The notes below the pieces were generated by a model. The model saw nothing but the letters and a program-made list of their open reading frames with translations. It was not told the DNA's origin and did not search any database. Shown piece after piece: positions 5,846 to 11,191 of a stretch of 11,191 nucleotides of DNA. A program made the position numbers and the translations under genes. Origin of the DNA: CAYQDR01 sp964416315 (GTDB lineage: Bacteria; Methylomirabilota; Methylomirabilia; Rokubacteriales; DASRDR01); NCBI GenBank assembly GCA_964416315.1, contig CAYQDR010000140.1, forward strand, positions 1 to 11,191. Reading direction: 5' to 3'. Each line of letters opens with the position of its first letter. Position 1 is the stretch's first letter.

Positions 5846-7075
5846 TCACCGCGACCCCTCGAAGGGGCCCCGCACCAGCACCTGGCTGCCCTCGACCATC
5901 ATGCGGCCTCGGGCGATGACCGTGTCGACCGCAAGATCGGCGTCGAGCAGCACGACGTCGGCGTCCTTGCCGGCCGTCAGGGAACCCTTCAGATCGGCGA
6001 TGCCCAGTACGCGGGCGACGTTGCTGGTGACGAGCGGCAGGGCGTCCGCCAGCGCCAGTCGGTTGGTGCGCACGATGTGCACGAACTCGCGGTGAAGGAT
6101 CGTCGGCGGCGCATTGTGGAGGCCGACCGGCCGGTCCTGCGCGTCCAGCACCGGCATCGAGACGTTCGAGTCCGACGAGAGCGTGATCTGCGAGAGGGGC
6201 ACGCCGGCGGCGAGGGCGATCTTGACCGCCTCGTCGGGGTTCAGTCCGGTGAGGCTGCCCGATCGCTTGCTCAGGTTCGCGCTGAAGTCGATGGTGCCGC
6301 CGAGCCGCGCGAACTCGAGCGCGTGCGCCAGCGTGTCCGGGTGATGCCGGTTCACGTGGGTCGGCACGATCTGGCCGATCGGCAGATTGACCGCTTTCAG
6401 GAGGTCGAAGACGGGCTGGAGTCGGGTGGGGTTCCCCCCGACGTGGGCGTGGATCACGGCGGCCTTCCCGCTCACCCCGGCGGCGAGCCTGACCTCGCCG
6501 GCGACCCGGGCGAAGTCGGCCAGCGACAGGTTAGGATAGGTGTCCTCGGAGATGGCCACCTTCACCCCGAGCACCTTGTCGATGAGGGTGATGTCGGCCC
6601 GGACGCTGCTCGTGAGACAGGGGGGCGGAATGCGGAACGACCCGGTGTAGATGTACGTGCTCAGTCCGGACCGCTCCAACTCGTGCGCCTTGATGAGCAG
6701 CCCGTGCAGGTTCTTGAATTCCATGTCGATGCCCATGATCCCGACCGCCGTGGTGACGCCGCCGCGCGTGATCATGCTCAAGTGGAGCTCGGGGACGCGT
6801 CCGAGCGGGCCTTCGAAGTCGCCGCCGCCCAAGAAGTGGAGGTGCTGGTCGATGAAGCCGGGCACGACCAGCTTCCCTGCACCGTCGACGACCCGGATGT
6901 CACCGAATGGCGCGAACCGGGCGGCGAGATCGTCTCCGATGGCGAGGATCTTTCCGTAGCCGAGGAGCAGGTCGTTGCGGCCGAGTTCCTCGGGAGCGAA
7001 GAGCTGCCCGCCACGGACCAGCGTGAGCGGGGACTCCGGCGGTTCGGTGCCGGGAATGCTGGCTGGACGGATCAT
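5846..7075 (-). CDS. isoaspartyl-dipeptidase (IadA)-like amidohydrolase
   Basis: A 409-residue amidohydrolase that aligns, from memory, along its length with E. coli isoaspartyl dipeptidase IadA (390 residues), which hydrolyses beta-aspartyl dipeptides. All metal ligands are kept: His78 and His80 (IDQHLH), carbamylatable Lys172 (GVKVAIS), His211, His240 (PTHVNR) and catalytic Asp302 (LSSDSN). Arg243 (E. coli Arg233) and Ser306 (Ser289) are kept too. Three substrate-contact residues differ: Phe87, Phe147 and Thr179 stand where E. coli has Glu77, Tyr137 and Arg169. The family call is firm, but beta-aspartyl dipeptide specificity is doubtful. The ATG at 7075 directly follows a promoter-like region, with only a weak AGGT as ribosome-binding site; compared with IadA the N-terminus is about 7-10 residues longer. 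It is the promoter-proximal gene of the minus-strand series, with the M24 gene 121 bases downstream. Confidence 0.9.
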   Translation of the reverse strand: MIRPASIPGTEPPESPLTLVRGGQLFAPEELGRNDLLLGYGKILAIGDDLAARFAPFGDIRVVDGAGKLVVPGFIDQHLHFLGGGDFEGPLGRVPELHLSMITRGGVTTAVGIMGIDMEFKNLHGLLIKAHELERSGLSTYIYTGSFRIPPPCLTSSVRADITLIDKVLGVKVAISEDTYPNLSLADFARVAGEVRLAAGVSGKAAVIHAHVGGNPTRLQPVFDLLKAVNLPIGQIVPTHVNRHHPDTLAHALEFARLGGTIDFSANLSKRSGSLTGLNPDEAVKIALAAGVPLSQITLSSDSNVSMPVLDAQDRPVGLHNAPPTILHREFVHIVRTNRLALADALPLVTSNVARVLGIADLKGSLTAGKDADVVLLDADLAVDTVIARGRMMVEGSQVLVRGPFEGSR

Positions 7076-7087
7076 AAAAAATACCTA

Positions 7088-7117
7088 TATATAAAATTCC
7101 GGCCGATGCGGTGTCAA
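7088..7117 (-). promoter_or_regulatory. sigma70-type promoter for the IadA-like gene, near-leaderless
   Basis: On the minus strand a perfect TTGACA (7117-7112) is followed after 18 bases by TATATA (7093-7088), or after 17 by TTATAT. The stretch 7076-7098 is strikingly AT-rich in otherwise GC-rich DNA. A start point about 7 bases below the -10 box falls near 7081, leaving roughly 6 bases before the ATG at 7075. Box quality and spacing are directly visible; activity is inferred. Confidence 0.7.
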
Positions 7118-7167
7118 GCGCACGGAGGAGCGCACGCCCGAGCGCGCCCGCTGCCGGCGGCCGATGG

Positions 7168-7270
7168 GAGACACGGGGTCGCGATGCGCTCGACGCGACG
7201 CTCGTCCGGGGGAAGTGGGTCATCGCGGAGGTCCGGCCCCGCGTCGGCGCGGATTGTCCGGGACGGCGCT
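7168..7270 (+). pseudogene. possible C-terminal remnant of a cyclic amidohydrolase (hydantoinase/allantoinase type)
   Basis: In one plus-strand frame the sequence reads ALDATLVRGKWVIAE and, after a few residues, VGADCPGRRF. This follows the layout of the closing beta-strand of allantoinases, dihydropyrimidinases and related cyclic amidohydrolases (xxAtxVRGrxVxxegxxVGxxxxGRxV), including the spacing between RG and GR. Nothing upstream in any frame supports the TIM-barrel part, and the preceding bases are the promoter region of the divergent gene. If real, it is the stub of a deleted gene once reading rightward. The similarity is short and judged by eye, so it may be chance. Confidence 0.3.
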
Positions 7271-7351
7271 TCGCAGATGGACTCGAAGAGATGCTGGATC
7301 CACGGTCGCCGCGCGGAAGGGTAGCGGAGAGCGCAGGCGCGGGCGCGCGCC

Positions 7352-7380
7352 TTGACATCAGCGGAGCGCGTCGCTACGGT
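7352..7380 (+). promoter_or_regulatory. sigma70-type promoter for the solute-binding protein gene
   Basis: TTGACA at 7352-7357 is followed, after exactly 17 bases, by TACGGT at 7375-7380 (TA...T of the -10 box kept). Transcription would start near 7387, giving a leader of about 77 bases before the ATG at 7464. It is divergent from the minus-strand promoter about 235 bases away. Confidence 0.55.
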
Positions 7381-7403
7381 GGGGACGCTGCGATACTTCC
7401 AGA

Positions 7404-7432
7404 CCGGCTGGAGAGGACGTCCGGGCAGCCGG
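7404..7432 (+). other. inverted repeat in the leader of the binding-protein gene
   Basis: CCGGCTG (7404-7410) and CAGCCGG (7426-7432) are perfect inverted repeats around a 15-base loop that itself contains the palindrome GGACGTCC (7414-7421). It lies in the predicted 5' leader, 24-52 bases downstream of the -10 box. It could be an RNA hairpin or a regulator operator; it matches no riboswitch that I recognise. Confidence 0.35.
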
Positions 7433-7451
7433 CAGGGGGCTATCCCACCAC

Positions 7452-7458
7452 GGGAGGT
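7452..7458 (+). promoter_or_regulatory. ribosome-binding site fixing the start of the binding-protein gene
   Basis: GGGAGGT ends five bases before the ATG at 7464, ideal spacing. It argues for ATG 7464 and against an in-frame TTG at 7458, which would overlap this site. Confidence 0.8.
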
Positions 7459-7463
7459 TGATC

Positions 7464-9089
7464 ATGGACCACACCGAACGGATTCCCGAGACACCTACGG
7501 TAGAGGCCCTCCAGAACGCTTGGCAGGCCGGCGCCCTCCCCCGCCGGGAGTTCCTGCGTCGCGCCGCGCTGCTGGGGCTCGGCACCACGGCGGCCGGCGC
7601 CCTGATGGAGGCGGCGACCCCGCACGGCGCGGCGGCGCAGACGACCGAGAAGCGCGAGTTGATCATCGCGCAGGCCGGGGACGTGTCGAAGTTCGATCCG
7701 CACCTCTCTACCGCCGCGAACGACATCCGGGTCACGTTCAACATCTTCGACACCCTGCTCACCCGCCGGGCGGACGGGAAGCTCTACCCGAGCCTGGCCA
7801 CCGAGTGGAAGACCACCGCCCCGACGACGTACCAGTTCAAGCTGCGCCAGGGCGTCAAGTGGCACAATGGCGACCCCTTCACGGCGGAAGATGCCAAGTT
7901 CGCGCTCGAGCGGACGTACGATCCGAAGGCCAGGACCCTGGTCGCGACCGTCTACACGACCATCGACAAGATCGAGACGCCCGATCCTTATACGCTCGTC
8001 GTCCACACGAAGAAGCCCGATCCGCTGCTGCCGGCGCGCCTCGCCACGTATGGCGGCCAGATCGTGCCGAAGAAGTACCTGGAAAAGGTCGGGCCGGATA
8101 CGTTCAACGCGCAGCCGATCGGGACCGGGCCGGTGCGCTTCGGCTCGTGGATCAAGGACGACAAGACGGTGCTCGAGACGTTCCCGGACTACTGGGGCGG
8201 GAAGCTCGACCTCGACCGCGTCGTCTTCCGACCGATCCCGGAAACCGCGGCGCGGGTCGCCTCCTTGCTCAAGGGCGAGATCGACCTCATGGCCCTCCTG
8301 CCGCCCGACCACCTCGAGCGCGTGAACCAGCATCCGACGACGCGCTCGGCCTCGACTCTCTCGGCGGTGCTCTACGTCCTGGCGGTCAACTCGAAGGTGC
8401 CGCCGCTCAACAACCCGCTCGTGAAGCAGGCGCTGTCGCTCGCGGTCGACCGGGAGGCGATCGTGAAGGAGCTCTGGCGGGCGCGGGCGATCGTCCCCAA
8501 CGGGCCGATCGTCAAGGGCGACAACCACTACGACCCCTCGCTCCCGCCGCTCCCGTACGACCCGAGGGAGGCCAAGGAGCGGCTCAAGAAATCCGGGTAC
8601 AAAGGCGAGCCGATCTACATCGAGACGACGGCCGGCTACACGGTCAACGACAAGGCCATGTCCGAGGCAATCGCCGGGATGTGGAAGGACATCGGGGTCA
8701 ACGTCGCCGTCGAGGTGATCGAGTACTCGGTACGGGCCCAGAAGAACCGCGAGCGCACCTTCAAGGGGCTCTGGTGGTCGGATCCGGCCTCCACCGTAGG
8801 CGATCCCGACGGGATGATGTGGCGGCTCCTCGCGCCGGGCGGGATCCAGGACTACTGGCGGCACCCGGAGTGGGACGAGCTGGGGAACGCCGCGCGCTTC
8901 AGCATCGACGAGAAGTTCCGGGGCGAGGCGTACAAGAAGATGACCCGGATCTTCCTCGAGCACAACCCGTGGATCGTGGTCTTGCAGCCCTACGACGACT
9001 ACGGGCTCCAGAAGTACGTGGAGTGGGCACCGCACCCGCTCCAGTTCATCGAGGTGCGGCGCTTCAACCTCCGCATGAAGCGCAAGTAA
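7464..9089 (+). CDS. ABC transporter substrate-binding protein, family 5 (peptide/nickel/opine type), Tat-exported
   Basis: A 541-residue SBP_bac_5 protein (DppA/OppA/NikA class), the periplasmic receptor that delivers di/oligopeptides or similar solutes to an ABC importer. The N-terminus has a twin-arginine signal (Arg27-Arg28 in PRREFLRR), then a small hydrophobic stretch (about 34-48) and an AAAQ cleavage site near residue 58. Mature-domain hallmarks follow: SKFDPHLS, FNIFDTLL, PSLATEWK, LRQGVKWHNGDPFTAEDAKFALER, GTGPVRFGSW, the hinge-proximal ALSLAVDREAIVKELW and the C-terminal NPWIVVLQP. The length is normal and no frame disruption is seen. It is transcribed alone: its own promoter lies upstream and a strong terminator directly downstream. 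No permease or ATPase gene is visible in the window, so it is an orphan here. Its divergent placement next to the IadA-like hydrolase suggests the pair share a substrate, perhaps a small peptide or N-acyl compound, but specificity cannot be read from sequence. Confidence 0.95.
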   Translation: MDHTERIPETPTVEALQNAWQAGALPRREFLRRAALLGLGTTAAGALMEAATPHGAAAQTTEKRELIIAQAGDVSKFDPHLSTAANDIRVTFNIFDTLLTRRADGKLYPSLATEWKTTAPTTYQFKLRQGVKWHNGDPFTAEDAKFALERTYDPKARTLVATVYTTIDKIETPDPYTLVVHTKKPDPLLPARLATYGGQIVPKKYLEKVGPDTFNAQPIGTGPVRFGSWIKDDKTVLETFPDYWGGKLDLDRVVFRPIPETAARVASLLKGEIDLMALLPPDHLERVNQHPTTRSASTLSAVLYVLAVNSKVPPLNNPLVKQALSLAVDREAIVKELWRARAIVPNGPIVKGDNHYDPSLPPLPYDPREAKERLKKSGYKGEPIYIETTAGYTVNDKAMSEAIAGMWKDIGVNVAVEVIEYSVRAQKNRERTFKGLWWSDPASTVGDPDGMMWRLLAPGGIQDYWRHPEWDELGNAARFSIDEKFRGEAYKKMTRIFLEHNPWIVVLQPYDDYGLQKYVEWAPHPLQFIEVRRFNLRMKRK

Positions 9090-9119
9090 CGCCGCGCGGA
9101 TAGCTCACGCCACCGCCAC

Positions 9120-9164
9120 AGCCGGGCGTCCCGGCAGATCCTGCCGGGGCGCCCGGCTCCTTTT
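9120..9164 (+). terminator. Rho-independent terminator of the binding-protein gene
   Basis: An 18-bp stem (AGCCGGGCGTCCCGGCAG at 9120-9137 against 9141-9158, all paired with one G-U wobble) closes on an ATC loop and is followed by CCTTTT. It lies 30 bases after the stop codon. The stem is very strong and the T-run short. Confidence 0.88.
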
Positions 9165-9229
9165 CGCGCTAACCCAACTTCCGCAGTTGACGGGGGTCAA
9201 GGTAGGGTTTTCAGGCATTTAGGCGAAAA

Positions 9230-9241
9230 GTCGGCACTACA
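9230..9241. repeat. left copy of a 12-base direct repeat flanking the transposase gene
   Basis: GTCGGCACTACA here recurs exactly, in the same orientation, at 11053-11064. On the minus strand this copy (TGTAGTGCCGAC) contains the transposase TAG stop codon. Confidence 0.8.
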
Positions 9242-11006
9242 TTTCGGCCGTCAGGAGGAGGGGCGGGCGGAGGCGGAGACGGTCCGGGAGGTCGAGGCCG
9301 AGGCGGCCCAGGAGGTGCGCCTGAGCGGGCTCCGGGCGGACGACGCAGCGGAGGCGGAGCTCGCGGCCATCGGTGGTGGGGAGGACGACATCCGTGCTCT
9401 GGATCCGGTGGAGTTCTTCGAGGATGGTGCGCGGGCTGTGGCCGAGCCCCGCCCGGGCCTGCCACTGTTCGAGGGTCTTCCAGAGGACGTAGGCGAGGAA
9501 GCAGACGAGGATGTGTGCCCGCACGCGATCCTCCCGATGATGCCAGATGGGGCGGATGGACAGGTCGCTCTTGTGGATCCGGAAGGCGGCCTCTGCCTCG
9601 GTCAGCTGGATGTAGGTGCGCCAGAGGTCCTCGGGGCTCCAGTCGGGGATGTTGGAGCGGAGCACGTAGCAGCCTTCGCTGGAGCGGGCCCAGGCCTCCC
9701 ACTCGGGGCGGACGGTCCAGGTCAGGCGCACGCCGGCCGCGACCGCGGGGTCAGTGGTCAGCGTGATGACGTAGCGCCCCGCGGCGCGGGCGTTGCGCGC
9801 GAGCAAGCGCCCCAGTTGCCGCTCCAGGGGGCCACGCTCCCGCGGCCGCCGGGCGTGGGCGAGGCGCCGGGCGAGCCGGGCCAGCCCCTCGTCGATCCGG
9901 CGGCTGAAGCGCGCGGGGATGGCCTGCTCCTTCTCGCGGCGCTCCTGCGACCGGACCAGCACGAAGGTTTCGAGGCCGTCGGGGCCGACGCACGACTTGG
10001 CCTCGATGCCGTCGCGCACCACCTGCCAGTCCTGCGTGTCCATGAGCGGGCCCGCCCACTGACGGAGCTCGCTCTTGGGGGTGCCGACCAGGTAGCGCCG
10101 CCCGGTCTGGCGGAGCCAGGCGAGATTCGCCGCACTCGTCATGCCGCGGTCCATGACCCAGATGCGCTGGGCGGCCCCGTAGCGGCTCTCCATGGTCTCG
10201 ACGATCTCGCGGACCGTGGTCACGTCGGTGCGGTTGCCCGCGAAGAGCTCGTAGCCCAGCGGCAGGCCCTCGCGCGTGACGACCAAGGCCACGCAGACCT
10301 GGGGGCAGTCCGGCCGGTGATCGCGGCTGTGGCCGCGCTGGGCCAACGGATTCTGCCGCGCCTGGCCCTCGAAGTAGGTGCTGGTCACGTCGTAGAGGAG
10401 CAGGTCGTAGTCGAGGCGGAACAGTTCCCCCAAGCGCGCGACCAGGTGCTGCTCGAGCGCGGTCTTGTGGGGCAGCAGCCGATCCAGGGCCCGATAGCAC
10501 CGGTCGTCGTTGACCACCGGGGCCGGCAGGGCCAGCAGATCTTCGAGCGCGGTCCGGCGATACCAGTCTTCGGCGAGGTGGAGCTCACTGGAAGGCTCGC
10601 ACAGCCGCGCGAGGACCAGGACCGCGGCCATGGTCGCCCACGGCACCTGCTCCCGGCCGGCCGGCAGCAGGCGCTCGCACACCTCGTCCAGGCGCAGGGC
10701 CCGCCAGAGCGTCCAGGCAAGCCAGACGTCGCCGAAGCTCCGCCCGCGTTCCAGGCGCACGCGGTCGAGCCGCACGCGCACGGGCTCGGGCGTCCCCTCG
10801 ACCGGCGTGAAGAGATCGGCCTGCTCCCGATCGCCCGTGATCGCGCGGGCCAGGGCCTTGGCCCGCGCCCGGCCCTCGGCGTCGAGTTCGCCGAGGTGCG
10901 CCACCGTCTGCTGGATCACCTTGCGCCCGACGCGCACCGAGCGGACCAGACGCCAGTAGGTGTGGGCCTTGCCGTCCTTCACGCGCGTCGTGTGGCGCAA
11001 GTACAT
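9237..11006 (-). CDS. IS1634-family transposase (DDE, IS4 superfamily)
   Basis: A 589-residue transposase that appears complete. The N-terminus (MYLRHTTRVKDGKAHTYWRLV...) is typical of IS1634-family proteins. Candidate DDE residues are Asp206 in LLYDVTSTYFEG, Asp286 in WVMDRGMTS and Glu472 in TEAEAAFRIHK. Around the Glu, Tyr465-x2-Leu468-x3-Glu472-x6-Lys479 keeps the spacing of the IS4 Y-R-E-K signature with Leu in place of Arg, followed by the family-like LSIRPIWHHREDRVRAHILVCFLAYVL (482-508). No stop or frameshift interrupts it, so it may be active. The ATG at 11006 has GGAG only one base away, too close to be an efficient ribosome-binding site; translation is probably weak, as is common for transposases. 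A TTGACT box at minus-strand 11045-11040 lies upstream, but no good -10 follows. Confidence 0.93.
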   Translation of the reverse strand: MYLRHTTRVKDGKAHTYWRLVRSVRVGRKVIQQTVAHLGELDAEGRARAKALARAITGDREQADLFTPVEGTPEPVRVRLDRVRLERGRSFGDVWLAWTLWRALRLDEVCERLLPAGREQVPWATMAAVLVLARLCEPSSELHLAEDWYRRTALEDLLALPAPVVNDDRCYRALDRLLPHKTALEQHLVARLGELFRLDYDLLLYDVTSTYFEGQARQNPLAQRGHSRDHRPDCPQVCVALVVTREGLPLGYELFAGNRTDVTTVREIVETMESRYGAAQRIWVMDRGMTSAANLAWLRQTGRRYLVGTPKSELRQWAGPLMDTQDWQVVRDGIEAKSCVGPDGLETFVLVRSQERREKEQAIPARFSRRIDEGLARLARRLAHARRPRERGPLERQLGRLLARNARAAGRYVITLTTDPAVAAGVRLTWTVRPEWEAWARSSEGCYVLRSNIPDWSPEDLWRTYIQLTEAEAAFRIHKSDLSIRPIWHHREDRVRAHILVCFLAYVLWKTLEQWQARAGLGHSPRTILEELHRIQSTDVVLPTTDGRELRLRCVVRPEPAQAHLLGRLGLDLPDRLRLRPPLLLTAEM

Positions 11007-11052
11007 CTCCCACGCATATGCCCCTCACGCTCGAACGAAGTCAATGAACTTG

Positions 11053-11064
11053 GTCGGCACTACA
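11053..11064. repeat. right copy of the 12-base direct repeat
   Basis: Exact copy of 9230-9241 (GTCGGCACTACA), 47 bases upstream of the transposase start codon. The bases on either side differ from those of the left copy. Confidence 0.8.
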
Positions 11065-11108
11065 CGCGCCGTTCACATGGGTGCGCACACCCCCACGCAC
11101 ACTTACGT

Positions 11109-11144
11109 GTCGAGCGACCGCGGAATTGGCCGGAGTCGCTCGAC
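11109..11144. repeat. 10-bp perfect inverted repeat right of the transposase
   Basis: GTCGAGCGAC (11109-11118) and GTCGCTCGAC (11135-11144) are exact reverse complements 16 bases apart. They lie in the gene-free right flank (11007-11191). They could be an operator, a hairpin or part of the IS end; the sequence alone does not decide. Confidence 0.5.
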
Positions 11145-11191
11145 CAACTGTAGAGTGAAGGGCAAGCGCGGTCGTGTACAGGGCCGGCGGC

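Larger units (their letters stand above)
9230..11064 (-). mobile_element. IS1634-family insertion sequence (boundaries approximate)
   Basis: The segment carries one full-length IS1634-type (IS4-superfamily DDE) transposase gene and little else, as expected of a simple insertion sequence of about 1.8-2 kb. The coordinates given are those of the 12-base direct repeats that bracket the gene; they are a convenience, not proven ends. I could not find convincing terminal inverted repeats, and the left end may extend to about 9170 (CAACTTCCGCAGTTG is a small inverted repeat there) and the right end to near or beyond the window edge. The element sits just past the terminator of the binding-protein gene, so it interrupts no gene visible here, but it may have separated the binding protein from its former neighbours. 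Confidence 0.7.

Noticed and set aside
5597..7324. 575-residue plus-strand open frame over the IadA-like gene and the intergenic gap
   Set aside because: Antisense shadow of the IadA-like and M24 genes; no recognisable motifs.
7352..9103. 583-residue plus-strand frame overlapping the binding protein
   Set aside because: Out of frame with the SBP_bac_5 protein, which has a full Tat signal and domain motifs; this frame has none.
9230..11064. The 12-base direct repeat as a simple target-site duplication
   Set aside because: Taking it so would make the transposase stop codon part of the target DNA, and the sequences just inside the repeats are not inverted repeats; left open as an observation instead.
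9315..11153. 612-residue open frame on the plus strand across the transposase
   Set aside because: It is the antisense of a clearly recognisable IS1634 transposase, rich in Gly/Arg/Ala/Pro with no family motifs; long antisense frames are expected at this GC content.
1..11191. CRISPR arrays, tRNA or rRNA genes, riboswitches, defence or phage systems
   Set aside because: I read both strands for regularly spaced repeats, cloverleaf arms and recognised motifs and saw none.

Overview
The window is high-GC bacterial DNA; hand-sampled 60-base rows run from about 62 to 88 % G+C. It carries an accessory catabolic cluster rather than housekeeping genes. The mix of a Tat-exported family 5 solute-binding protein, several amidohydrolase and aminohydrolase enzymes, an M24 amidase-like protein, an SDR dehydrogenase and a complete IS1634-type transposase fits a soil or sediment bacterium with a Gram-negative-like envelope, such as Proteobacteria, Rokubacteria/Methylomirabilota or a similar lineage. 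There is no rRNA, tRNA or phylogenetic marker, so the taxonomy is a guess.

Layout. On the minus strand, in transcription order from right to left, lie: an isoaspartyl-dipeptidase-like amidohydrolase (7075-5846); an M24 protein of the ectoine-hydrolase/creatinase type (5724-4564); two broken remnants of Asp/Glu-racemase / maleate-isomerase-like genes (4531-4392 and 4365-4093); an M20 N-carbamoyl-amino-acid/allantoate hydrolase (4073-2784); a TrzA/MtaD-type amidohydrolase (2407-1052); and an SDR oxidoreductase (826-62). A truncated lipid-kinase (DAGK/YegS-type) fragment sits on the plus strand at 2522-2836, wedged between two of these genes. On the plus strand, divergent from the isoaspartyl-dipeptidase-like gene, is an ABC-transporter solute-binding protein gene (7464-9089) ending in a strong hairpin terminator. 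After it comes an IS1634-family transposase on the minus strand (11006-9237), which fills most of the right end.

Control. The 388-base gap between the two divergent genes holds a near-consensus sigma70-type promoter on each strand. The minus-strand promoter lies so close to its ATG that the transcript would be almost leaderless. The gap also appears to hold the eroded C-terminal end of a cyclic amidohydrolase (hydantoinase/allantoinase type).

How the genes could work together (inference): the binding protein captures an exported or environmental peptide-like or N-acyl/ureido compound, and the hydrolases open, deacylate or decarbamoylate it. The racemase remnants, the M20 carbamoylase and the possible hydantoinase remnant together resemble a decayed hydantoin/ureido-amino-acid pathway. 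The M24 protein next to a EutA-like racemase fragment instead recalls ectoine-utilisation clusters. Several genes carry internal deletions, so this is either a locus being degraded or a damaged assembly. I found no CRISPR array, tRNA, prophage or defence system. The most interesting points are the altered substrate pocket of the isoaspartyl-dipeptidase homologue, the missing catalytic-type Glu in the TrzA-like enzyme, and the deletion-scarred racemase genes.
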